A DNA stretch of 12,690 nucleotides from an uncultured Clostridia bacterium (GTDB lineage: Bacteria; Bacillota; Clostridia; Oscillospirales; Oscillospiraceae): the NCBI GenBank assembly GCA_937892865.1, contig CALBJG010000058.1, forward strand, positions 1-12,690, read 5' to 3'. A program made the position numbers and the translations under genes. Below, one piece after another: positions 1 through 7,140 of the stretch. Each line of letters starts with the position of its first letter. The first letter of the stretch is position 1. The notes beneath the pieces are model-generated. The model was not told where the DNA came from. It ran no database searches and saw only the letters and a list, made by a program, of their open reading frames with translations.

Positions 1-367
<367 letters not shown>

Positions 368-374
368 TATTAAA

Positions 375-413
375 CCGAAAACGCCTATTTCAAGGCGTTT
401 TCGGCTTTTTGTT
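375..413 (+). terminator. Rho-independent terminator of lysS
   Basis: An 11-bp perfect stem (CCGAAAACGCC at 375-385 pairing with GGCGTTTTCGG at 394-404) encloses a short loop and is followed by a T-rich tail (CTTTTTGTTT). It lies 7 bases after the lysS stop codon. Confidence 0.9.
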
Positions 414-439
414 TATCCAAATTATTGCTTAAAAATGTG

Positions 440-511
440 GTTTACGACAGATTTACGACGAATGAGCAGGTCAACAGTCCTTGGAAACTACGACAATAAG
501 GTGTCGTAAAC
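440..511. repeat. Cluster of TACGAC(A) repeats with a 10-bp inverted repeat
   Basis: The motif TTTACGACA occurs at 441-449, TTTACGAC again at 452-459 (11-base period), TACGACA at 489-495, and the reverse complement TGTCGTAAA at 502-510. The outer pair forms a perfect 10-bp inverted repeat (GTTTACGACA at 440-449 against TGTCGTAAAC at 502-511), and the inner pair forms a 7-bp inverted repeat with a 6-base gap. Such clusters resemble recombinase or excisionase arm sites at integrated elements, but no integrase gene is visible, so that reading is inference. It could equally be a regulator-binding cluster. The rest of 414-598 shows no gene. Confidence 0.45.
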
Positions 512-598
512 GTAGCCTTAACAATGTACCAACAGGATTACCGCTTACATATGAAATAGAACCGAATAGATGAAAAACAAGATTTTTCATAATTGAAA

Positions 599-607
599 TG
601 CTATAAT
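599..607 (+). promoter_or_regulatory. Extended -10 promoter for the ABC export cassette
   Basis: TGCTATAAT is a perfect extended -10 element (TGn plus TATAAT). No good -35 box lies at the usual spacing, which is common for extended -10 promoters. Transcription would begin near 614, leaving a leader of about 27 bases with a ribosome site (GAAAGGA, 626-632). This argues against a TTG start at 593, which would precede the transcript. Confidence 0.55.
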
Positions 608-640
608 TCAGTAAATACATTTACCGAAAGGACAGATTGT

Positions 641-1369
641 ATGTATGCCATAAGAACTGCTAATCTAACTAAAAGATATAAGGATACAGTTGCGGTAGAC
701 CAATTAAATTTGCAGGTTAAAAAAGGCGAATTGTTTTCTCTGCTCGGTGTAAACGGCGCCGGTAAAACAACCACTATTAAAATGTTGTCCTGTTTGACGA
801 AGCCCACAAGCGGCGATGCATTTCTGAACGGGAAAAGTATTTGCAGCGATTCTGCTGCCGTGAAATCAATGATTGCTGTTTCACCGCAGGAAACTGCGGT
901 TGCACCCGGACTGTCTGTTCGTGAAAATCTTGAACTTATGTGCGGTGTTCACGGTTTTACAAAGGACAAGCAAAATGCGAAAATTGCAGAGTTGACCAAA
1001 CTACTCGGATTGGAATCTGTTATCAAGAAAAAGGCAGGCAAACTGTCCGGAGGCTGGCAACGCCGACTGAGTATTGCGATGGCACTGATCAGCGAGCCGG
1101 AGATATTATTCCTTGATGAACCTACACTTGGTCTTGATGTGCTTGCCAGAAGTGATTTGTGGGATTTGATACAATCACTTAAAGGGAAGGTTACCATTAT
1201 TCTGACAACGCACTATATGGAAGAAGCAGAAACCTTGTCTGACCGTATTGCTATTATGAAAGACGGCAAGCTTCTTGTTTGTGATACTGCTGACAAGATT
1301 AAGGAAACGGCAGGAACGGATACTTTCGAGCAAGCATTTATTCGTATTGTTAAGGGGGTGGCAAGATGA
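641..1369 (+). CDS. ABC-2 type exporter ATP-binding protein
   Basis: This is the nucleotide-binding subunit that would power the permease encoded next, probably exporting a drug, peptide or lipid across the membrane. In the 242-residue product the Walker A is GVNGAGKT (36-43), the Q-loop is around SPQE (81-84), the signature is LSGGW (135-139), the Walker B is ILFLDEP (155-161), the D-loop is GLD, and the switch histidine is H191 in TTHYMEEAE. The signature ends in W rather than Q, a variant I recall as common in DrrA/CcmA-like ABC-2 ATPases. The ATG at 641 has GAAAGGA 8 bases upstream and lies after the extended -10 promoter; an in-frame TTG at 593 is rejected. Its stop overlaps the permease start (ATGA), indicating translational coupling. 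The gene is more AT-rich than lysS. The substrate cannot be told from sequence. Confidence 0.92.
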   Translation: MYAIRTANLTKRYKDTVAVDQLNLQVKKGELFSLLGVNGAGKTTTIKMLSCLTKPTSGDAFLNGKSICSDSAAVKSMIAVSPQETAVAPGLSVRENLELMCGVHGFTKDKQNAKIAELTKLLGLESVIKKKAGKLSGGWQRRLSIAMALISEPEILFLDEPTLGLDVLARSDLWDLIQSLKGKVTIILTTHYMEEAETLSDRIAIMKDGKLLVCDTADKIKETAGTDTFEQAFIRIVKGVAR

Positions 1370-2097
1370 GAATGCTCACTTTTGCAAACAGAAATACGAA
1401 AGAAATATTACGCGATCCCTTGACACTTTTCTTTGGACTCGGCTTTCCCCTTGTTTTGATTTTGTTGTTAAGCGCCATACAAGTAAATATCCCCGTAAAG
1501 TTGTTTGAAATACAGCATTTAACTCCGGGTATAACGGTTTTCGGTTTGGCATTTATGACTTTATTTTCGGCAACCATTATTGCAAAAGACAGAGGTAGTT
1601 CGCTATTGCAACGTTTGTATACAACGCCATTGACCCCTCTGGATTTCATTCTTGGTTACACGTTGCCCATTATTCCGATTTCGGTCTCTCAATGCGTTAT
1701 CTGCTATATTGCGGCAATCGTTCTCGGATTGGATATTACAATAAATATTCTATATGCGGTGGTATGTATCATTCCTGTTTCGATCCTCTACATTGCAATG
1801 GGACTCCTTTGCGGAAGTGTACTGAGCTACAAGCAGGTAGGGGGTATCTGTGGTGCGTTACTAACCAACCTTTCGGCGTGGCTGTCCGGCATTTGGTTTG
1901 ATCTTGATCTTGTAGGAGGTGCTTTTAAGAAGATCGCATATGCACTTCCGTTTGTTCATTCAGTAGAGATGGAACGTGCTATACTTGCAGGAGACTTTTC
2001 AGGGGTTTTTCCACATCTTTGGTGGGTGCTTGGATATGCTACCGTTCTGTTCGTATTAGCGGTGTTAATGTTCCTGCGACAGATGAAAAAACAGTAA
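1366..2097 (+). CDS. ABC-2 type exporter permease
   Basis: This is the 243-residue membrane partner of the preceding ATPase. It has an N-terminal amphipathic stretch ending in RDPLTLFF and then about six hydrophobic segments: roughly residues 22-40, 53-75, 92-120, 124-150, 155-176 and 215-237. A charged loop (IIAKDRGSSLLQRLYTTPLT, about residues 72-91) is typical of ABC-2 permeases, where the KxxG...RLxxTPL element sits between the second and third helices. The start codon overlaps the ATPase stop by 4 bases and the AAGGGGGTGG just upstream could serve as ribosome site. The protein ends in basic residues (RQMKKQ) on the cytoplasmic side. No terminator follows directly; the first convincing one is at 2324-2358. 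Likely roles are multidrug or bacteriocin-type export or self-protection, but this is family-level inference. Confidence 0.9.
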   Translation: MRMLTFANRNTKEILRDPLTLFFGLGFPLVLILLLSAIQVNIPVKLFEIQHLTPGITVFGLAFMTLFSATIIAKDRGSSLLQRLYTTPLTPLDFILGYTLPIIPISVSQCVICYIAAIVLGLDITINILYAVVCIIPVSILYIAMGLLCGSVLSYKQVGGICGALLTNLSAWLSGIWFDLDLVGGAFKKIAYALPFVHSVEMERAILAGDFSGVFPHLWWVLGYATVLFVLAVLMFLRQMKKQ

Positions 2098-2323
2098 TTA
2101 TCCAGATTAGAGGATACGTGTTTCTTTGCGCAACAATGTAAACACCCTCAAAAAGATACGACAGATTTTACGGCAAATGGGATAAAGATATGCCATTTTA
2201 TGATAGGTTGTTTTCTGCAATGAAACCGCTTTGGATTAACAAAGTCAGGAAAAGGCAGGATAAATAAGGGTATAAGATCTATCCCGTCTAAATCCCCACG
2301 ATGAAACCTCTGAATTGAGATTG
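2098..2323 (+). other. Gap after the ABC cassette, no convincing gene
   Basis: The stretch from 2098 to 2429 carries no convincing gene. It holds a sequence resembling the upstream repeat cluster: TACGACAGATT at 2157-2167, where 443-452 reads TACGACAGAT, each followed by TTTACG(A/G)C-like sequence. It also holds a short open frame (2145-2267), then the terminator at 2324-2358, then the leader of the next gene. A weak GTGTTT...AAACAC inverted repeat (2118-2145) has a 16-base loop and no T-run. Confidence 0.4.
2145..2267 (+). pseudogene. Short open frame, possible gene remnant
   Basis: The frame is open for about 40 codons between stops at 2139 and 2265. Its composition looks protein-like: RYDRFYGKWDKDMPFYDRLF (2154-2213), then a SAMKPLW segment and a basic tail VRKRQDK. 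The only ATG starts are at 2190 (25 residues) and 2220, and neither has a clear ribosome site. The aromatic and charged pattern suggests the C-terminal scrap of a degraded gene, but I do not recognise the family and chance cannot be excluded for a frame this short. Confidence 0.2.
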
Positions 2324-2358
2324 AAAGGCCTATGGCAGAGAATGTCATAGGCCTTTTT
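2324..2358 (+). terminator. Rho-independent terminator, probably ending the ABC cassette transcript
   Basis: A 13-bp stem with one G-U pair (2324-2336 with 2344-2356, core AGGCCTATG/CATAGGCCT) encloses a 7-base loop. The right arm runs into TTTTT. It is the first terminator after the ABC-2 permease, about 230 bases downstream. Confidence 0.8.
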
Positions 2359-2380
2359 GATTGGCGGGCGGCACCTGTGA

Positions 2381-2409
2381 TTGATTTTTACCGAATGCTG
2401 TGGTATTGT
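2381..2409 (+). promoter_or_regulatory. Possible promoter for the 129-residue protein gene
   Basis: TTGATT (2381-2386), a 17-base spacer and TATTGT (2404-2409) with a TGG extended element. The predicted start of transcription near 2416 falls in the ribosome binding site, leaving a very short leader, so the assignment is weak. Confidence 0.3.
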
Positions 2410-2429
2410 AAACAAAAGGAGGGCGCGCT

Positions 2430-2819
2430 ATGGAGGATTATGAAGAATACGGCAAGTTGACAAAGCAGATGTCGGACTTGATCCATCATTTTATCGAAGG
2501 GGAGACCACTGCAGAAGAGCGACAAAGAATCTTTGCAGAACTGCAAAAGCACCCCGGCCCTTTTGTAAATGCGCTGTTTAATGTGATCGGCTGGGCGTAT
2601 GAATTTGAAATGGAGGAGAAACCCTTTACCCTGGAATATAAAACGACATATACACTGGAGTTGCATAAAAGCGAATATGAACTGAATCTTTACAGCGGTC
2701 AGGGTGATGACAAAAAACAGATCAAGCAAATCATCGACAGAGATAAGCGAAAAACATTTACAAAGTTTTTAATTATGATCGATGCCGTTAAAAAGGGCAA
2801 TTTCAAAACAGAAAATTGA
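2430..2819 (+). CDS. Hypothetical protein, 129 residues
   Basis: I do not recognise this family. The start is well supported: AAGGAGGG (2416-2423) lies 6 bases before the ATG, and a terminator follows 12 bases after the stop, so this is a complete single-gene unit. The product is charged and soluble, with no signal peptide or membrane helix. The N-terminal third (MEDYEEYGKLTKQMSDLIHH to about residue 45) looks helical and contains a short stretch (EGETTAEERQRIFAELQKHP) that resembles the start of anti-sigma-factor-like or zf-HC2-like helical regions, but it lacks the Cys/His residues of a zinc anti-sigma domain. The middle (residues 65-95) has alternating residues suggesting beta strands. The C-terminus is lysine-rich. 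No function can be assigned. Confidence 0.8.
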   Translation: MEDYEEYGKLTKQMSDLIHHFIEGETTAEERQRIFAELQKHPGPFVNALFNVIGWAYEFEMEEKPFTLEYKTTYTLELHKSEYELNLYSGQGDDKKQIKQIIDRDKRKTFTKFLIMIDAVKKGNFKTEN

Positions 2820-2831
2820 TTCAGCAAATGG

Positions 2832-2861
2832 AAAAGACCGTGATATTTCACGGTCTTTTTT
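2832..2861 (+). terminator. Rho-independent terminator after the 129-residue protein
   Basis: A perfect 12-bp stem, AAAAGACCGTGA (2832-2843) with TCACGGTCTTTT (2848-2859), has a TATT loop and a T-run to 2861. Confidence 0.9.
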
Positions 2862-2893
2862 GTTGGGACAGAGAAGGATCTATATGGAAACTA

Positions 2894-2922
2894 TTGTAAT
2901 TATTGGAAGAGTGTGATAGAAT
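2894..2922 (+). promoter_or_regulatory. Likely promoter of the GT80-like lipoprotein gene
   Basis: TTGTAA (2894-2899), a 17-base spacer and TAGAAT (2917-2922) preceded by TGA, an extended -10. Transcription would begin near 2929, giving a leader of about 85 bases. That leader contains a small hairpin GCTCT/AGAGC (2935-2948) and an overlapping 10-bp palindrome AGAGCGCTCT (2944-2953), of unknown importance. Confidence 0.5.
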
Positions 2923-3013
2923 GCTGTCAGAGATGCTCTGTTTAGAGCGCTCTGTGTCGAAATAGAAATTTCCCTGGATGGGCAAGAAAGTTGAATATGC
3001 AGGAGGAAAGAAA

Positions 3014-4897
3014 ATGAAAACACAATGGAAGCGTCTGCTGTGCGCATTTTTGGCATTTGTGATGCTGATGTCTGTAGCAGGCTGCGCAGAAAAGGCGCCC
3101 GAAGTTACCACCAGCGGTACGGATGCGTCTACGGAAACCACTGAAAAAGATTCCCGGACATCTTACAATGTGATCTTTACACTGGCAACGATCCCGCCCG
3201 TTATGGCAGCGCTGGAGTCCATTTCCAGTGGCAATGACACCTACGCATTGATCGAGCGTGGCAAGACCTATAGCGGTATTGAAAGCGTAGATGGCTTCTA
3301 TAACGCAGGCTTTGATCCTGCCAATAACCTTAGTGAAGGCTTTACTGCTACAGAATTGGATGCAATGGTAGCAAAAGTCAAGGAACTGAAAGGCAAAACA
3401 GAAGATACTTTCTTTAACATTTATGTGCAGGACGGCACCGCACTTCTGGGCGCTGCTATCGCCGCCAATGCAGGGTTGACTACCGAGCAGTTCCATATTT
3501 ATATGGTAGAGGACGGTACCGGCGCATACAGCGCGCTGAACACCGACTTTGTGGCTGGTAAGGTAGTAGACAGCAGCAAGGATGAAGTCTACGACAACTA
3601 TGTTGCCCAGGTTGCTGCAGCAAAGGCTGAATTTGAGACCATTATGAGCAAGACAGACAACCTGGTCACCGATGCGCCTATGGCTTACAATATCGGCAAG
3701 GCTTTCGCACTGGCTGCTCTGGACAATTTCACCTTCATCATTCAGGATGAGGATACCATTGTTAACATTCTGAAGAGCACCGGCGAGGTTGCTACAAAAC
3801 TGCTCAGTTGCTTCTCCGCAGAGGGCTATGATGCAGAAGTGGAACATACGCTGAACCTGAAGTATCAAAAGATCGTTGACGGCGTGGCCGCATTGACTGA
3901 AGACCAAAAGACCGATTACCTGACTCTGATGTACGGTCAGTATTTTGCTGATACTTACGCCGCACTGACCAGAACCCAGCGGGCAGATCAGTCTGCGCCC
4001 GCCCAGAAACTGGTATATATCGGCACCAGACACGGTGGTTATCCGCACTTTGCTTCCAATGCCGACTACGGCATCGGCGGTTTGGCGGCAGAGGACACTG
4101 TTCCGGCAAGTTATGCAGAACTGGACGCAAAGTATAAGTCTGCGCTGCTGTTCGCCCAGGAATCTGACTACACCGCTTTCCTGGCAGAACTGAACAATGC
4201 CGAGAACTATGACGAAGGCGTTACCGATGAAGCAAAGGCAAAAGCCCAGGTGGCGGCTTTCAATGTCTACATCGATTACATTTTCAATCTGAAGTTCACC
4301 TATGCTATGTATGGTAATGAATATGACCTGATCATGAAGGGCCACCCCCGTGAAGTCATCGGCGGCCACGAAGAGTGGGGCGGAAAGTATGTAGTGGAAT
4401 TGACCGACGGCAGCACCTATATCTACGACAAACTGTTGGATAACCTGCTGTTGACTTTCCACGCAGATGATTCTGTGGGCAAATTGATCGGCATGGTTCC
4501 TTACGGCACTGCCGCAGAGAATCTGGCTTATCTGGGCGCCGACCTGTCTATCTGCGGTCTGCCTTCTTCCACCTACAATGGCTACGACACCAATGTGGAT
4601 GTTCTGTTCATTATGACTGAGACCGACCAGGATATCACCGGCAGCGGTGAGGCAGAGGCTGCTTCTCAAGTGGCCGCCCGTTACGAAGCAGGCAATCTGA
4701 CTTTCACCGATAAAAACGGCGAAAAGCAGAATGCTGCCTTCTACAACACCGGCAATACTTACAAGACTGCTGCGCAAATTCTGGAGGCTGCAGGAGATAC
4801 CGAAGGCGCTGCCGCATATAACGATCTGTACGAGGCTTGGCTGGCTGCTGTCCACGGCGATGCTACAGATGTAGATGCCCAGGGCTTTGCCAAATAA
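3014..4897 (+). CDS. Lipoprotein with GT80 sialyltransferase-like domain
   Basis: This is a 627-residue surface lipoprotein. The ATG at 3014 has AGGAGG (3001-3006) 7 bases upstream and opens a lipoprotein signal peptide (basic MKTQWKR, hydrophobic core, lipobox VAGC, Cys24); an in-frame ATG at 2978 would spoil it. After a Ser/Thr/Glu linker (25-50) comes a two-lobed alpha/beta region. Its landmarks match, in order, GT80 sialyltransferases as I remember them: FFNIYVQ (133-139); YMVEDGTGAY (163-172), matching YDDGS with the catalytic acid as D167; an amphipathic LTEDQK segment (294-299); KLVYIGT (332-338); EYDLIMKGHPR (436-446) with the KGHP motif, H444; LPSSTY (516-521) with the paired serines; and LFIMTETDQDIT (531-542), matching a closing segment of those enzymes. 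Residues 560-627 are extra. It has its own promoter and terminator. Catalysis is unproven and CMP-sialate is not expected outside the cell. It could be a binding protein using the fold. Confidence 0.72.
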   Translation: MKTQWKRLLCAFLAFVMLMSVAGCAEKAPEVTTSGTDASTETTEKDSRTSYNVIFTLATIPPVMAALESISSGNDTYALIERGKTYSGIESVDGFYNAGFDPANNLSEGFTATELDAMVAKVKELKGKTEDTFFNIYVQDGTALLGAAIAANAGLTTEQFHIYMVEDGTGAYSALNTDFVAGKVVDSSKDEVYDNYVAQVAAAKAEFETIMSKTDNLVTDAPMAYNIGKAFALAALDNFTFIIQDEDTIVNILKSTGEVATKLLSCFSAEGYDAEVEHTLNLKYQKIVDGVAALTEDQKTDYLTLMYGQYFADTYAALTRTQRADQSAPAQKLVYIGTRHGGYPHFASNADYGIGGLAAEDTVPASYAELDAKYKSALLFAQESDYTAFLAELNNAENYDEGVTDEAKAKAQVAAFNVYIDYIFNLKFTYAMYGNEYDLIMKGHPREVIGGHEEWGGKYVVELTDGSTYIYDKLLDNLLLTFHADDSVGKLIGMVPYGTAAENLAYLGADLSICGLPSSTYNGYDTNVDVLFIMTETDQDITGSGEAEAASQVAARYEAGNLTFTDKNGEKQNAAFYNTGNTYKTAAQILEAAGDTEGAAAYNDLYEAWLAAVHGDATDVDAQGFAK

Positions 4898-4913
4898 GGA
4901 TATATAATACAAG

Positions 4914-4949
4914 CACCCTGCGACTTTTAGAGTCGCAGGGTGTTTTTTT
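4914..4949 (+). terminator. Strong Rho-independent terminator of the GT80-like lipoprotein gene
   Basis: A perfect 12-bp GC-rich stem, CACCCTGCGACT (4914-4925) with AGTCGCAGGGTG (4931-4942), has a 5-base loop and a run of seven T. It separates the lipoprotein gene from the uptake operon. A CCCCC-A-GGGGG mini-palindrome follows at about 4953-4963. Confidence 0.95.
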
Positions 4950-4964
4950 ATCCCCCCAGGGGGC

Positions 4965-4993
4965 TTGTACCCGGTAAGATGCGTCGATATAAT
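4965..4993 (+). promoter_or_regulatory. Promoter of the uptake operon
   Basis: TTGTAC (4965-4970), exactly 17 bases, then a perfect TATAAT (4988-4993). Transcription would begin near 5000, just before the ribosome site AAAAGGA (5018-5024) of the substrate-binding protein gene. No Fur- or DtxR-like box was recognised by eye. Confidence 0.75.
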
Positions 4994-5033
4994 AAGAAAA
5001 AACACATTTTTGAAAGCAAAAGGATGAATAAAA

Positions 5034-6116
5034 ATGAGAAGAACGATTGCACTGTTTTTATCTTATATACTCTGCCTGGGTTTGCTTGGCGGTTGTGTTG
5101 CACCTGATGATAACGCTGAAGTCAGCCGAATGATCATTGATTCCGCGGGTAGACAAGTTGCCGTTCCGGAGAATGTGAAATCTGTCGTCTGTGTGGGTGT
5201 AGGCGCTTTGCGGTACACCTGCTATATGGGCGCTGCCGATTTGGTGGCGGGGGTCGAGGACTATGAAACCCAAGAGACGATGACCCGGCTGTATAACTAT
5301 GTAAATTTTGATAAATTCAAGGATCTGCCGATCATCGGCGCAAATGGCGAGCCTTACACAGAAGAGATCATCAACCTCGCTCCCGATGTGATCGTAATGA
5401 GTAAATATGCCTCTGTGGAGGCGGATGACCTGCAGAGGAAAACCGGAACCCCGGTGGTTGTTGTACCCGGCAGTGATACGACGCTGGATAACGATGCTTT
5501 TGACACCATTCGGATTTTAGGTGAACTCTATGAAAAGGAGACCCGCGCCGCGGAACTTACCGATTATTTAAAAGGACTCCAAAAAGATCTGGATGACCGC
5601 ACCAAGAACATTCCGGAAGCGGAAAAACCTTCTGTCTATGTGGGTGGTGTATCTTTCAAGGGACACCACGGATTTGAAGGTACCGAGGCAGGCTATGGTC
5701 CCTTTGCGTTGATCCACGCCAAGAATTTGGCAGACACCACCGGCAAAACCGGAGCATTTAACATTGACCTGGAGCAGGTGCTGTCCTGGGATCCGGATAT
5801 TATCTTCGTGGACTTTAACGGTATGGATATTATCCGGGAGGACTATGACAAGAATCCCGATTATTACAACGCTCTTGCCGCGGTGCAGACGGGGAAAGTC
5901 TATTCGCAAATTTCCTTCCGGGCATTTGCATCCAACCTGGAAACGGCATTGGCAGATGCGTACTTTGCTGCTTGTATGATCTACCCGGAACAGTTTCAGG
6001 ATATCGATCCGGAGGTAAAGGCTGGGGAGATATTTGAAAAGTTACTGGGTGTAAACCCCTATACAGATATGAAGGAGGCCGGTTATGCATTCCGTCCCAT
6101 CCAAATTGGAGAATAA
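5034..6116 (+). CDS. Substrate-binding lipoprotein, iron-siderophore/cobalamin type (PBP class III, BtuF/FepB fold)
   Basis: This 360-residue protein is the extracellular ligand receptor for the transporter encoded next. Its signal peptide ends in lipobox LGGC (Cys21), so it is membrane-anchored. The mature part starts with the typical strand IIDSAGRQVAVP (34-45). It continues with EEIINLAPDVIVMS (110-123), a long connecting helix (about 155-185), and the C-lobe signature LSWDPDIIFVD (250-260), all features of PF01497-type receptors. A distinctive YVGGVSFKGHHGFEG stretch (202-216), followed by YGPF, sits at the start of the second lobe. His211 and His212 could take part in ligand or metal binding. 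AAAAGGA lies 9 bases before the ATG. Its last 32 bases overlap the permease gene. The ligand cannot be read from sequence: ferric chelate, corrinoid, heme or another metal complex all fit the family. Confidence 0.9.
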   Translation: MRRTIALFLSYILCLGLLGGCVAPDDNAEVSRMIIDSAGRQVAVPENVKSVVCVGVGALRYTCYMGAADLVAGVEDYETQETMTRLYNYVNFDKFKDLPIIGANGEPYTEEIINLAPDVIVMSKYASVEADDLQRKTGTPVVVVPGSDTTLDNDAFDTIRILGELYEKETRAAELTDYLKGLQKDLDDRTKNIPEAEKPSVYVGGVSFKGHHGFEGTEAGYGPFALIHAKNLADTTGKTGAFNIDLEQVLSWDPDIIFVDFNGMDIIREDYDKNPDYYNALAAVQTGKVYSQISFRAFASNLETALADAYFAACMIYPEQFQDIDPEVKAGEIFEKLLGVNPYTDMKEAGYAFRPIQIGE

Positions 6117-7140
6117 CGGCATCGACGAACTTTACAGAAAAAATCAAGTCAAAAGCATCGGTTTTTTGATCGCTTTGGCAGGGGTGTTGCTGCTGTCGGT
6201 TTTGTTGAGCCTGCGGGCAGGTTCTTATGAAACGCCCATTGGAGAACTGATCAAAGGTATTTTCGGAATGTCTGCTGACCGGAAGATCAATCTGGTGGTA
6301 CAGAATAACCGCTTGCCCCGGATCGTTACGGCGATCCTTGCAGGAGGCGGTTTGGGCCTTGCCGGTTGTATTTTGCAGGCGGTGCTGCGCAATCCATTGG
6401 CATCGTCTTCCACTTTGGGTGTGTCTCAGGGCGCGACCTTTGGTGCTGCATTTGCTATTGTGGTGCTGGGGATGGGGACAACTGACCGTTTCGGCATTCC
6501 TCTGTGTGCTTTTCTCGGTTCCATTGCGGTGGCACTTGTGATTTTGGGCTTATCCCGATTCCGTCAGGTATCCCCGGAGGGGATCGTGTTGGCAGGTGTT
6601 GCCATCAGTTCTATGTTCACCGGGGCAACCACGCTGATCCAGTACTTTGCTGACGAAGTGGAACTGTCTACGCTGGTGTTCTGGACCTTTGGTGATTTGG
6701 GCAGTGCCGGTTGGGACGATTTGGGCGGTATGGCGGTGGTTGTAGCGGTACTTTGCATTTACTGCATTATGCACCGCTGGGACTACAATGCCCTTTTGAG
6801 CGGCGAGGAGACGGCTGTCAGCCTGGGTATTAATGTAAAGCGGTTGACCCTTGTGGGTATGGTGCTGTGCTGCCTTACCGGCAGTGTGGTGGTTGCCAAT
6901 GTGGGACTTATCAGTTTTATCGGCCTGGTAGCGCCTCATATTGTCCGTATGGTGGTAGGCAACAACCATGTGTATTTGATCCCGGGTTCTATTTTAGGCG
7001 GCGCGGCGCTGCTTCTGTTGGGCGATCTGTTTGCAAGAACGGTCATCAGCCCGGTGATCCTGCCGATCGGCGCCATCACATCCTTTCTGGGTGGCCCGCT
7101 GTTTCTGTATCTTCTGTTCAAAGGAGGTAAGAAACAATGA
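6085..7140 (+). CDS. FecCD/BtuC-family transport permease
   Basis: This 351-residue, about ten-helix permease forms the membrane channel, as a homodimer, for the uptake system. Family signatures are clear: RLPR (76-79), the NPLASSSTLGVSQGA segment (103-117), and GLVAPHIVR (280-288), the cytoplasmic loop that contacts the ATPase. The unusual start inside the preceding gene is supported by AAGGAGG (6072-6078), 6 bases before the ATG at 6085. The 32-base overlap suggests coupled translation. About 24 polar residues precede the first helix. The stop overlaps the ATPase start (ATGA). Length and features are those of a complete FecCD protein. Confidence 0.93.
   Translation: MHSVPSKLENNGIDELYRKNQVKSIGFLIALAGVLLLSVLLSLRAGSYETPIGELIKGIFGMSADRKINLVVQNNRLPRIVTAILAGGGLGLAGCILQAVLRNPLASSSTLGVSQGATFGAAFAIVVLGMGTTDRFGIPLCAFLGSIAVALVILGLSRFRQVSPEGIVLAGVAISSMFTGATTLIQYFADEVELSTLVFWTFGDLGSAGWDDLGGMAVVVAVLCIYCIMHRWDYNALLSGEETAVSLGINVKRLTLVGMVLCCLTGSVVVANVGLISFIGLVAPHIVRMVVGNNHVYLIPGSILGGAALLLLGDLFARTVISPVILPIGAITSFLGGPLFLYLLFKGGKKQ

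Noticed and set aside
440..511. CRISPR-like array from the repeated TACGACA motif
   Set aside because: Motifs are too short, irregularly spaced and in both orientations, with no spacers of equal length and no cas genes.
593..640. Upstream TTG start extending the ABC ATPase by 16 residues
   Set aside because: It would lie before the predicted transcription start and has no ribosome site; ATG 641 with GAAAGGA is better.
2978..3013. Upstream ATG extending the GT80-like lipoprotein by 12 residues
   Set aside because: It would put a charged Lys-rich segment before the lipoprotein signal peptide, and AGGAGG sits 7 bases before ATG 3014.
3804..4130. Minus-strand frame rich in Arg/Pro inside the lipoprotein gene
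   Set aside because: It is an antisense shadow with no start signal and low-complexity composition.
2942..5005. 687-codon open frame on the minus strand opposite the GT80-like lipoprotein gene
   Set aside because: It mirrors the codon bias of the sense gene, lacks a good ribosome site, and the plus-strand frame has a signal peptide, lipobox, ribosome site and coherent family motifs.
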